From contig CM033124.1 of assembly GCA_019321725.1 (NCBI GenBank), positions 4,836,001 to 4,900,000 of the forward strand: DNA of 64,000 nt, read 5' to 3'. The stretch comes from Paulownia fortunei. Its lineage: Eukaryota; Streptophyta; Magnoliopsida; Lamiales; Paulowniaceae. This document shows, in pieces, positions 49,315-60,317 of this stretch. A program made the position numbers and the translations under genes. Position 1 is the stretch's first letter. Every line of letters starts with the position of its first letter. Under the pieces are notes generated by a model, which was not told the DNA's origin, did not search any database, and saw nothing but the letters and a program-made list of their open reading frames with translations.

Positions 49315-49340
49315 TTATATATATATATATATATATATTT
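49315..49340. repeat. (TA)n microsatellite
   Basis: About twelve TA repeats, followed by ordinary AT-rich sequence. Confidence 0.85.
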
Positions 49341-49579
49341 TATTAGCCACTTTCCATGATTCTAAAACTATAGTGGATTTCCTTTAACCATTACAACCCA
49401 TAAACTAAATGGTAGTAACTATGTGCAATGTTCCTAGTCTATGAGAGTTTTCTTGACTGGTTTAGGCAAGCAACACCACCTGAGCTGAGCGATGATCCTC
49501 CTCCATCTTTGTCTGATTCAAGGCATGTGACTCTGGGTTTCAGGAGGATGCTCGACTTATGAGTCTGTTATGGAATTAA

Positions 49580-49768
49580 ATGGAACCTCCGGCAACCGAT
49601 CGTTGTCACCAGCTTGATACTTGCAAACAAATTTGGGTTCATGCTTGTTTTCTCTATTCTAATAAAGTCACTCGCATGTATAAACTTTCTACATTGTATC
49701 ATCATCTTAAGGATCTCGGAGCATTACAGAGTATTTTAATACCTAAAAGTGCATCAATAATGAATTGA
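49580..49768 (+). pseudogene. Possible copia gag fragment
   Basis: The frame reads DTCKQIWVHACFLYSNKVTRMYKLS. This resembles the copia capsid stretch in which a TAxxIWxxLxxLYS motif is followed by TRMYxL. The piece is ~60 codons and ends in TGA at 49766-49768. It lies ~2 kb upstream of copia RT remnants in the same orientation, consistent with one badly decayed element. Homology is suggestive only. Confidence 0.3.
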
Positions 49769-49789
49769 TCGTTGTACTGCCCATTTTTA

Positions 49790-51680
49790 CGAATCATTCT
49801 TCTCATGGAATGTCCTCTAATTAAATTGAGTGTACTTTACTCATTTCTTTTATAAAACATTCTTATTAAAAATTATATTAATATAAATGATATTTTCTTT
49901 ATTTTATATCTTGTAGTTTTTTTCTGCATATTAGATAAAGTTCTTACACCAAATATAGTTATGAGGCATAATCGCGTATATGATGGAGATTATGAAATAT
50001 ACCTCTAAGAGTTTGATCTTAAATAAGTTTCAAGTCGATGGCTTTTTGAAACAAAACATCAAGTAGCCCAATAGACTCATGCATACGATACATACTCGCA
50101 TGAGGAGAATGTCTCATTTCATAGGCATTAGCGTAGTGACTCAAGCACATGTACGTAGGTGTTTGTTAGAGAACAGGTACACTAAACTAACCTACCAGAT
50201 ATTGTTAATTGAAAATTCATTTGTCGAATTAAGAATTTTTATGTTACGATAGTGCATGATTAGTTATTTGACTTGAAACACCATAGTAATCTTGTGCGTG
50301 TCATGTCTTACTTTGATGTAACAATCACAAAGGGATTACGTTGGGTATTGCATCTACATGTATGGAGGTTAATGAGTGACTAACAAATAATTCATCTTTT
50401 GTCTAGTAGAACAAGTGAATCTCCTATATTTTTATAGTTTGTAACTCTAAAATCCTTGGCCAACGTATGATGAATGTCAGAAGGATTTCTGACGATTCGT
50501 TTAGAGTCACTGAAAATTGAAATGGAATCATAGTTATTAAGTCAATTATGATTTTTACTTTTATTCATGTTCTAGATTCAATCGGGAGATTAGTAGACAG
50601 AATGATCTTATGTGCATGATATTCGTAATTGTAATAGGATCACTTGCTATTTTACCTAAGGCTAGCTTGTCATGATTACTTGTTATGTGTTTTTATGGAT
50701 AATGATGTTATTGGTTTTAAAGAGTTAATTTTAAGCAGATTAATTAATTGAAATAATTGTTATTCATAAGTTGCAAGTGTTACAAATCCAATACTAGTTT
50801 ATTAGTGAACTTAAAGGGTCACACATATTTTATAATGAATAATCTCTGATCTAAAATTAATCTAAAGAGTTGGATATAATTAATAAATTGAATTAATTAT
50901 TTAAAGATTAAATTAATTCAAATTAATTGAGTTAATTATCTAATTAAATAATAGAATTATTTAATTGGATCCAAAAAGATTGATAATCTAATTTGGAGTG
51001 AATTAATTAATTGATTAGATTAATTAATTAAATTTTAGCTAATTAATTAATTGAATTAATTAATGTGCTTATTAAAGTCCAATCCTAATTTAAAACTAGC
51101 TCATTAATAGAAGTCCACTTGAAATATTAGAAAAATTAAATAAAATAAAAAAAATAGTTTTTTTCTTATTTAATTGATATAAGATATCAATATTGAATTT
51201 ATGTAATAGGTTCAATATATCTAGAGGAGAGAGGGGCTGAAAATTGATGGCCAATTAAATGCCATATTATGGCCATTAAAGATAAAAGGAAGAGAATAAT
51301 TTAATATGAAGTGGATTTGGTTTGTTAGGAAAATTAAACTTTCCTGAAAGCATTTGGGCTCCTCATCACCTTAGATAACTTTCACATTTTGTTTATAGTG
51401 GGGAGGGAACCTAATAATCCCTACTCTACCTTTATTCTCATGTGGAGTTAGGTTCATATCCTTCCTAGCAGGGTCCTTGGAAGGAACGAATCCTCTATGT
51501 TAAATATAGGGGTTGGGGGGTCTCAATGGCATATAGTAGTGTCCCCTTAAAGATACATCATAGTGAAGTTCACCATGACATTCAGTGTTGGGGTAGTTCA
51601 CGACTTTATTGGATCTTAGGTGTTCGTGAAATTATACAAACTGCAAATATACGGTGTCAAGTTTTAATATAATGATGAGG
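49790..51680. other. Non-coding, probably transposon-derived; AATTAATT-rich tract
   Basis: No open frames of note. 50880-51065 is almost entirely built from AATTAATT/TTAATTGA phrases. Text such as GTGACTAACAAATAATTCATC reads like LTR or untranslated retrotransposon sequence, but no boundaries were found. Confidence 0.4.
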
Positions 51681-52072
51681 ATTGTAATAAAAAATTGTAT
51701 TAAATACCATAGTTCAAATAGTCCTAATTTTATCTAGAAAATCGAGTAATGATTGGTAAACAATTCCATAATTTTACTATTCCTAAAAATATTTTTTTGC
51801 ATGGTGACCTCACTAAGGAAATCTATATGGATATGGTATGGGTTGAAACAGTCTCCTCATATATAGTTTGAGTAGTTTATAGTGTTCTTTTGGCTTGAAA
51901 TAATATCTTGTGGATCACTATGTTTTTCATCAACATATAGATGTTGGTAAAATTCTTCTTGTTTATGTTGAGTATTGTAATTATTGAGGATGACAGCATA
52001 AAAATTTAAAGGTTGAAGTTATTTCTTGAATCAAAGTTCCAAACAAAAATCTTCGACAATTATGACATTTTT

Positions 52073-52245
52073 GGGATACTAGAATGCTTTCCTGAAGTAT
52101 ACAATAGATCTATTATGAAGTATACTTTCCTAAAGTATATAGTAGATCTATTATGAGATATTAGAATGCTTTCCAGAGCTCATAATAGTACTATACTTTC
52201 TTGAAGTATACAGTAGATCTATTATGAGATACTAGAATGCTTGGA
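52073..52245 (+). repeat. Local tandem repetition inside the copia RT remnant
   Basis: The phrase GTATACARTAGATCTATTATGA occurs at ~52098, ~52137 (with an extra A) and ~52206, and TACTAGAATGCTT-like text occurs near 52078, 52162 and 52232. The underlying protein segment is the copia KYxxDLL...ML stretch just before GAKPSDSP, repeated about three times. Confidence 0.75.
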
Positions 52246-52432
52246 GCAAAACCTAGCGATTCTCCTATGGATGTCAATTTTAAATGTCTAGTAGGTCAAG
52301 GTGAATCCAAGAGTATAGAAGATTGGTAGGTAGGCTAAACTATTTGATAGTTACTGCAGTTAGTGTTACAAGTCTATTTCTCAGTTTACCTCGAACTACT
52401 CACAAGGATGCTATTATTTGGATCCTAAGACA

Positions 52433-54402
52433 CTTGATGTAATTCCCACTTATCTCCTACATAACCAATAATAAGCATCTTGCATGAATATGTATCTAAT
52501 CAATACGTATTACCGGATTATGGTGTACAAATAGCATGATTGCATGAATATGGATAATTGTTACTATATGCTCTAGTTATACTTTAACATGAATTAGTTA
52601 ATAAAATATAAAATTAAACTTTTGTTTCTTAATATAACATATTCCTTAAATATCTTTTTGCAGTGAAAAGCTCGGTATCTCAATTAAGGAAGATTGATGT
52701 GTTAAATGGTCATGAAATGAATTATTTATATTATTCCATACTAGTTATATGCTAAAGTGATTATTTGCCTAAATATTTATTTAAAATATGTTACATTTGA
52801 CTAAGAACTAAAAGTATGCAACATGGTGTGATTTCATTGATAGGTTAATTAGGTTGTATGAAACTATCCTAAATCGCATTGCACTTGATTATTACACCAA
52901 AGCATCAATTTTTGTCATCTCCTTGCATAAATGTAGCTCTTTGCATGAGAAGACACCAAGTATGAATCAATCAATCATACCCCTCTACTTACCTCTTTTT
53001 GAAATGTCAAAGATTTTCATCCATATTTTCTGGTGGAGGCTCCTTAAAAATGACCACCCCTTCTTCTCCTAAGTTTCTCCTAAATTTATACATTCTCTTA
53101 CTTACAAAAATTGAATTCAATCTATAGGAATCCAAAGAACATAAACTAGAACAAGTTTCTACCCTTTTAAGTTTGAAAACCATTGATTTTGAAACTTAAT
53201 TCCAATTTAATCAAGGTATATTCTTTTTCAATATTTATTATGATAAATATGTAGTATATTAGATGGTTACATATTTTAGTATGTTTTTGTATGAATGAAA
53301 ACTCAAGTGGGATAGACTTGAAGCCAAAACTAAGCTAGTTTCTAGCAAAATTGATGGTCTTGTGAAATATGCTTAATGTACTTGTTTCTATTAATTTTGT
53401 AATGCTTATATTATGTTTGAAAGTGCCTACAAATGATTGTGAACAATAGCAATTAGTTTTCTTAATTGAAGGTTAGAATCAATTTAAGTTTGAACCAAGT
53501 TTACATCATTTTAATTTAGATTGTGTTCTTATTTTGGGGGCTACTCTAACATTTATATTTGAATTATTAGTGATTTAGTAGCTGTCATAATATTTAATGT
53601 TTTGAATTAGTAGTAAAATATAGAGTATATATTATTTTTTGGGGTCATGTAATTAATATAGAATTGTTTACAAATGATTGAAAAATATATATAATTTTAA
53701 TTAGAATAGATTATGTGATTTATTAAAAGGATATTAAAAAGTACATGATTTGATTATGTTAACCTTTTAACACATTCTATCTTTAAAAGAGATTGACCTT
53801 TTCACTTAACATAAAGTGGACTTGAGGTAAGTTGAAACTTTCATTTGCTGTATCACAAGAATCATATAATGTTGTTCATGTTTTAATGTGATTGTTATTA
53901 TTTGCCAAATGATGTAATATTTGATGCATACATGGTTCATGAATCATGATACTATATTAAGAATATAATGAGTTTTTTGAAAAGAAAGTCTGGTACTTAA
54001 TTAATGGTTAGGTAGGCAAGGAACGCGGAAGGGACCGACGGACCCAACAAATGATGGCAAATACTTGAGGTTAAAAAATCGGTATAGGAAAGCCATAATG
54101 AATAAGACAAAATACGGCTAATACCTAAGGTTGAAAGATCAAGTATGAAAACCCTATATTATTTTTCTTATTGGCCAATTATTATGGTTTTGTAAACAGG
54201 TGTACTCAGTTTTGATTTATGTATATCATATGTTTAAAATGAAATAAAATAACAAATGAATTCAAGTTCTTTCTCTTATAACCAAAAAATGGAACTTTTA
54301 TTAAAACTGTAACTCTAGTATTGATGAAAACTTAATATTTTTTGATTTAACTGTATCAACTTATTTATGTTCTACAGTTAAGTTAAGGAGTGTTACACTT
54401 GA
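52433..54402. mobile_element. Solo-LTR-like insertion (1960 bp) with 5-bp target duplication
   Basis: The insert (52438-54397) begins TGTAATTCCC and ends GTGTTACA: TG...CA with a 5-bp perfect inverted end (TGTAA/TTACA). It is flanked by CTTGA at 52433-52437 and 54398-54402. The interrupted copia RNase H frame continues exactly across the insertion, which independently fixes both borders. No primer site, polypurine tract or coding sequence was seen inside, so a solo LTR left by LTR-LTR recombination is the best reading. The TGTAA start is common in Ty3/gypsy chromoviral LTRs, but the family was not confirmed. Confidence 0.8.
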
Positions 54403-55005
54403 AGTGTTTGTCGGTCATGGGATTGATGTACAAAAATAATGGTTATCCTAAGGATATTAGATATTCTAATGCAGATTATGTAGGTTCTTTTTCTGATAAA
54501 AGATCTACTACAAGATATTCTATTTTTGTTGGAGTAAACTTGGTGCCTTGGGAAAGTAAAAAGCAAAATGTAGTGTCGAGATCAAGTGTTGAGGTTGAAT
54601 ATAAAGTTATGGCTTAAAGTACATGCAAACTGGCCTAGTTGAAAATAAATTGCAAGAACTTGGGTTTGTGCATACTTGAGCTATGGAGCTAATATATGAT
54701 AAAACAACACCTCATATTACCAATAACCTTATCTTCCATGAATGCACAAAGCACATTAAGGTTAGTGGGTTCGTGTGTTACAGGATATGTTACGCAGTGG
54801 AAACTTTAAAGTTTTTTAATGATTGCAATAAAGCATATCACATGTGAATAAAATGTGTCCCGAACTATTGCAACTAGATCAATTATGCATTTTAAATACC
54901 TAATATGGAAATTTTTTTAGAGAAATATACCGAATTCCAATTGAAGGAGATGCATGAAATGACTCAAGTCGTTATCTCACGTGATATTAGCGCCTAGTAT
55001 GAATT

Positions 55006-55430
55006 CAAAATTAAGCCATTTTTTTTGCTTTATCTTTTAAAGAGAAAGGAAATAATTTGAGCTTAACAATCTCATTTGTGCAAGTTTGATCATCAAAAGT
55101 GGCACATACTTCATCAAATTTTTTTAAATGCAAGTAAGGACTTTCAGAGTCTAAACCATGGAAATTAGGAAGTAAAGGGATCATACCTGACTTGAATCGA
55201 AAATTATTTGCATTTAGAGGAAAAATGAAACAAGAAGGAGAAGAATTTGGAGGAGGTTGCAAGTAATAACGCATGGTACGCACCTGTTGATTCTCATTTT
55301 CATCCTGGACACTTTCATTTTCAGCCATGGTGGAAGTGTGTGGAGATGATTCAAACAAATTTTCAAACAAAGTTTCGGAATTATTTCTTACTAAACGTCG
55401 AGAATTATGACTACGATACCATATAACCAT
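55006..55430 (-). pseudogene. Gypsy gag N-terminal fragment (left copy), truncated
   Basis: On the minus strand after the left LTR and primer site, a frame reads MAENESVQDENENQQVR, then NNFRFKSGMIPLLPNFHG, SPYLHLKKFDEVCATF and VKLKLFPFSLKDKAKK. This is the Athila/Tat-type capsid start (LRLFPFSLxDKAxxW). It ends in TAA at ~55011 after a homopolymer A frameshift, and homology to the right copy stops at ~55006. Sequence to the left is unrelated, so the rest of this second element is missing. An upstream in-frame extension (MVIWYRSHNS) precedes the MAENES start; which ATG is used is unclear. Confidence 0.85.
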
Positions 55431-55504
55431 ATATCCATAAAAAAAATAAACAAACTATATTTACAAAGGAAAAATATTAACAAACCTGAATACTTACCTT
55501 GCCT

Positions 55505-55522
55505 TCCCCGGCAACGGCGCCA
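55505..55522 (-). other. Primer-binding site, tRNA-Asp type (left copy)
   Basis: On the minus strand TGGCGCCGTTGCCGGGGA lies six bases after the LTR end. It matches the 3' end of plant tRNA-Asp, the usual primer of Athila/Tat elements. Confidence 0.85.
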
Positions 55523-55528
55523 AAAACT

Positions 55529-57138
55529 TGCTACAACTTTAAGGTTGCAAACCCAAGTACAGGTTGTAGTAAGTAATAAATTTCTCGTGAGTCCGAGGTC
55601 GATCCACAGGGAAGTTGTTTGAAGAATTCAAGTTTATATTTATAAAAAGATAGAGTTTATGTGAATCAAAAATATATGAACAATTAATGTATGATGTAGC
55701 TAAAGAAAAAATCGAAGTAATAAAAGTACTGAGGATTAGGGATCCACTCTTGAGTTTTGGATAGATAAATGGTTATTTATTCTTTTTACCTCTATTAATT
55801 GCCACAATTGGAATCCATACATAATGAAGGTTCCAATGGGAAGATATTATCAAGTAACTCATGCAATAAGGTAATCATGAAATTGTCTTACTATTGCAAA
55901 TTATCTCTTAACGCCAACACTTATTTATGGGATCAAGCATTTATATACTCCTTCGTCAACAACAAATCAAGGTTTCACATTACCAGTCGGTGGGGTAAAA
56001 CCGTACAATAAGCTAAATGAACCCAAGTATTTGTTGTGCCATTGGAGATACATAAATCAAGAATCACCACAAAAATAAGTAGGGTTTAGATCAAAAATAA
56101 TAATAATAATACAACATACATAAACAATTTCTACCCTTATAACCATTTCTCTTCCTCCATCAAGAGATTCACCCTTTTTCCTCAGCAAAATGAAATTTAG
56201 AAAGACATAATAAAAGTAACAAAGACTAAAAATATAAGAGAAACTAGAGAATGCATTTCTATTACTACTAGAAAACTTACAATACTAGAAAACATACAAA
56301 CTAGATAACTTAGCCTAAAGAAACCCTCTACCCCCCTCTTACAAGCTGAATACATGGCCTATTTATAGTACTTGGAGTAAGCTAGAGGCCAAACAAATAA
56401 TGGAGGGGTTAATCAAGTGGTATGCTAGTTGCCAAGAGTTGGTAAGTTGTTACACAAATTTCTCAACCACTGAATTGAATTACATTTTTTGGTCAGATAC
56501 AGCCAGAGTTTAAAGATACGTAAAGAATAAAAATTGTAGATCTTTCAACGCTGATATATTTTCATATATCTTTTGTCAAATTTGGTGATCGGATGAAGAG
56601 ATATGGTCAAATTATCGAGTCATGTCCAAGAGCTGCCCTGTGACATCAGCAGCAACTTGCAGCCTATGGTTTTAGCATTTCGACACATTTTCACACTATC
56701 TTGTCTTTAGAAACTTGTTTATTTACCTCTTGGGTATAACATATCCGAATTTCAGACCAAAATAAATTTGGGCTCAAGATATATAACCGAATTGGTAAAA
56801 TAAGTCAATACTGGGCTGAACTCTGATCTGAATTTTGGTGATCCATTTTGTGTAATTACTTGGATGAATTTTCTGCTATCATCAAGACTGAATTGGGCTG
56901 AGCTTCCAACATAAAAGTTGTACCTCTGTCTCTTAGATTTCAAATGAAACAAGCTTCAGGTCCATAGAGCTTTTGATCATGAAGTTATGCTCAAATTACA
57001 AAAACTGCACAAGTCTGAAAATATGCTTCCATTTATTCCCTAACACAAAACATTAATAAAACAAGAATATTAACAAGAATAAAGCAAGAAAAGTATAAAG
57101 GATTTAATATAAAAATATGTCAAAATATGCACTTATCA
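55529..57138 (-). repeat. Athila/Tat-like LTR, left copy (~1.61 kb)
   Basis: On the minus strand it starts TGATAAGTGCATATTTTGAC at 57138 and ends GTTGTAGCA at 55529, next to the primer site. It is nearly identical to the right LTR (60318-61931), differing by scattered substitutions and small indels (for example near 56510-56660 versus 61300-61450). It directly abuts the truncated RT at its 5' end. No polypurine tract precedes it, so it is not in the normal 3' LTR context. Confidence 0.92.
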
Positions 57139-58365
57139 CTCAATACCTTCTGATGATATAATGTTTCCAAGAACAATACCAGTTGTTACCATGAAGTGAC
57201 ATTTCTCCCAATTGAGCACAGGATTCTTTTCTTCACACCTGATCAAAACCTTTTCTAAATTAGATAAGCAATCATCAAATGAATTACCAAAAACAGAAAA
57301 ATCATCCATGAAGACTTTAAGAAAACATTTAACCATGTCACTAAAAATACTAAGCATGCATCGTTGGAATGTAGCTGGTGCATTACATAATCCAAAAGGC
57401 ATCCTTCGATATGCAAAAGTACCAAAAGAACATGTAAAAGTTGTTTTCTCTTGATCTTCAAGTGCAATTGCAATTTGGTTATATCCAGAATATCCATCTA
57501 AAAAGTAATAAAATTCGTGTCCTGCAACTCTTTCTAAAATTTGATCCATGAAAGGTAATGGAAAATGATCTTTTCTAGTGACTGAGTTAAGTTTTCTATA
57601 GTCAATGCACATTCGCCAACCAGTAACAGTCCTAGTTGGAATTAATTCATCATTCTCATTCTTGACTACAGTAACTCCAGATTTCTTAGGTACAACTTGA
57701 GTCGGACTTACCCATTTGCTATCAGAAATAGAATAAATGATTCCATTATCTAAGAGTTTAATGACTTCATTTCTTACTACTTCTTTCATATTAGGATTTA
57801 GCCTTCGTTGCATTTCTCTAAATGGTTTAGCATTTTCCTCTAGATAGATGTTATGTGTGCAAATGAAAGGATTAATACCTTTAATATCAGCAATGGTCCA
57901 TCCTAAAGCATTCTTATGCATTTTCAGAGTTTCGATCAACTTACCTTCTTGATATGCATCGAGTTTGGAAGAAATTATTACTGGAAAAGTTTCATTCTCA
58001 CCCAAAAAAGAGTATTTCAAATTAACTGACAAATGTTTCAATTCAACCACGGCAGCTTTAATACTTGATGGAATAGATTTTACTGTTGATGATGAAAGTT
58101 CTTCGAACCTTGGCTTCCAAAAATATTTTTCTTGTACCTGCAAAAATTCAGAGATAGTATTAGTGCGTTCCTTTTTATAAATACTTTCACTTTCAAAACA
58201 AGTCTGCAAAGAATCTGAAGAGTTAGTAGTAGTAAAGTATTCATGAACAAGTTCCGCAATTGAATCCACTTCATGTACTTCGACATCTTCTGCAGGTTGC
58301 ATACAAACATTAAACACATTTAGTTCCAAAGTCATATTTCCAAATGATAACTTCAAAAATACCAT
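57139..58365 (-). pseudogene. Gypsy pol fragment: reverse transcriptase, cut off by the next LTR
   Basis: Ty3/gypsy RT on the minus strand, ~409 codons. In order: a linker with SFGNMTLELNVFN; KWVSPTQVVPKKSG; WRMCIDYRKLN; FPLPFMDQILERVAG; LDGYSGYNQI; FGTFAYRRMPFGLCNAPATF; the catalytic FMDD box in KVFMDDFSVFG; and the thumb-side KCHFMV. The frame ends at GIE exactly where the adjacent LTR starts (its TGATAAG supplies the stop). RNase H and integrase are absent. The start of this frame overlaps the end of gag-protease (58310) in another frame, reflecting a one-base indel in what is normally one gag-pol reading frame. RT of the Athila/Tat group is a confident call. Confidence 0.95.
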
Positions 58366-59795
58366 TTCTACAATTGATCAAAGCATTTGAAGTTGCAAGA
58401 AAAGGACGACCCAAAATGATAGGAATTTGTGTATGTGTTTGTACAACAGGCTCTGTGTCCAAAACAATGAAATCAACTGGAAAGTAAAACTTATCAATTT
58501 GTACCAACACATCTTCTACTATTCCCTTTGGAACTTTAATCGAACGGTCAGCTAATTGGAGTACAACAGAAGTTGTTTTAAGTTCTCCCAAACCTAACTG
58601 TTCATAAACTGAGAAAGGTAGAAGATTTACACTAGCACCAAGATCAAGCAAAGCACGCTCTATTCTAGTGTTTCCTATGATACATGAAATGGTTGGACAA
58701 CCTGGATCTTTGTACTTGGGTGGAGTGAATTGTTGAATGATTGAACTAACACTTTCAGTTAAAAATGCCTTCTTTTGTACATGATGTTTTCTTTTGATTG
58801 TACACAAATCTTTCAAAAATTTGGCATAAGGTGGAACTTGCTTGATTGCATCCAATAATGGAATATTAATCTTGACTTGTTTAAAAATTTCAAAAATTTC
58901 AGCATTTGAGTTCAATTTCTGAGTTGCTTGCAATCTTTGAGGAAAGGGTGCTGGAGGTAAATATTTTTCTTTTTCTTCATTTTCACGCTTACCTTCTTCA
59001 AACTTACCTTTATCGTCAAGACTATTTCCATTTTTCATTTCTGGAGGTGGATTAAAAACTTTCTCCTTGGGATGAATAGTCTTGTCAACAACTTTTCCAT
59101 TCCGAAGAGTTGTAACTAAATTAGCCTCCTTGACTGCATTTTCACCTGAAGAAGAAACATGACACTGAGTAGAAGGATTAGGTTGAGGTTGAGCAGGAAA
59201 TTTACCTTTTTCATGAGTACGCAAAGAAGTTGTCAGTGTTGAAAGTGTGCTTCTGATCTCATTGATAGCTTGTGAAGTCTGATTATTGATGTTTGTTTGT
59301 TCATGCATAAATGCTTGCAAAGTCTCCTCAATGGATTTTGTATGTGGAGGTGGATAAGAATGAAAGTTTTGTGGTTTTTGTGAATGCGGTGGTTGGGCAC
59401 GGTTATCATCTCGCCAACTGAAATTAGGATGATTTCTCCATCGTGGATTGTAAGTTTCCGAATATGGAGAATGGAAAGGCTTTTTGAATGTGTTCATAAA
59501 ATTTGCTTGTACTGGAAGGTTTGGACATTCATTGGTGGAGTGCCCCAAAAGTTCACAATTGCTACAACCTTCTTCCTCTTGCACAAATTTGATTTCCTTT
59601 ACTTTCTTAAGTTCCATGGCTTCAACTTTTCTTGTTAAACTAGCAAGTCTAGCATTTAGATCATCTTCTTGACTAAGGTAATATTTTCCTTTATTACTAT
59701 TAGCAAGATTAGATCTAATAGAACCTTCGGAAGAATTAACACTATGCCATGATTGAGAGTTTTCTGCCGAATGATCTAGGTATTCTAGGTTTTAA
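58310..59795 (-). pseudogene. Gypsy gag C-terminus and protease
   Basis: Minus strand. The conservative start is Met at 59617, but the frame stays open upstream to ~59790 (LEYLDHSAENSQSWHS, DDLNARLASLTRKVEAMEL), so the true coding region is longer. It has one CCHC zinc knuckle (CSNCELLGHSTNEC), a long Q/N/P/K-rich linker, and the aspartic protease core LLDLGASVNLLPFSVYEQLG, typical of Athila/Tat. It ends at 58310 after a frameshift that separates it from RT. Gag sequence between the capsid start (59800) and this segment appears internally deleted: the conserved NSLKPR stretch jumps directly to the region before the zinc knuckle. Confidence 0.92.
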
Positions 59796-60219
59796 AGAAT
59801 TAAGCCAATTTTTTTGCTTTATCTTTTAAAGAGAAAGGAAATAATTTGAGCTTAACAATCTCATTTGTGCAAGTTTGATCATCAAAAGTGGCACATACTT
59901 CATTAAATTCTTTTAAATGCAAGTAAGGACTTTCAGAGTCTAAACCATGGAAATTAGGAAGTAAAGGGATCATACCTGACTTGAATCGAAAATTATTTGC
60001 ATTTAGAGGAAAAATGAAACAAGAAGGAGAAGAATTTGGAGGAGGTTGCAAGTAATAACGCATGGTACGCACCTGTTGATTCTCATTTTCATCCTGGACA
60101 CTTTCATTTTCAGCCATGGTGGAAGTGTGTGGAGATGATTCAAACAAATTTCCAAACAAAGTTTCGGAATTATTTCTTACTAAACGTCGAGAATTATGAC
60201 TACGATACCATATAACCAT
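59796..60219 (-). pseudogene. Gypsy gag N-terminal fragment (right copy)
   Basis: Nearly the same residues as the left copy: MAENESVQDE through LKLFPFSLKDKAKKLA. Family members continue with a Trp-Leu-Asn stretch here; the A-run differs by an inserted T, giving a stop at ~59800. Beyond it NSLKPR remains readable in another frame before the internal gag deletion. This belongs to the element whose protease and RT lie to the left. Confidence 0.88.
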
Positions 60220-60294
60220 ATATCCATAAAGAAAATAAACAAACTATATTTACAAAGGAAAAATATTAACAAACCTGAATACTTACCTTGCCTT

Positions 60295-60311
60295 TCCCGG
60301 CAACGGCGCCA
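60295..60311 (-). other. Primer-binding site, tRNA-Asp type (right copy)
   Basis: Minus strand TGGCGCCGTTGCCGGGA, one G shorter than the left copy's site, six bases past the LTR end. Confidence 0.85.
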
Positions 60312-60317
60312 AAAACT

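Larger units (their letters stand above)
51760..54815 (+). pseudogene. Decayed copia RT/RNase H remnant split by an inserted LTR
   Basis: Left part (51760-52437), across several frames: FLHGDLTKEIYMD (RT), LKQSPH, a degraded LLVYVEY where YVDD is expected, GAKPSDSPMDVN, then AIIWILRHL. Right part (54398-54815): LMYKNNGYPKDIRYSNADY, SDKRSTTRYSIFVG, SKKQNVVSRSSVEVEY, then a stop at 54615-54617 and degraded DNQ/HERTKHIEV-like sequence. The two parts join in the same frame if the insertion and one target copy are ignored. The catalytic YVDD is lost and many stops are present, so it is long dead. Orientation matches the possible gag fragment at 49.6 kb. Confidence 0.85.
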
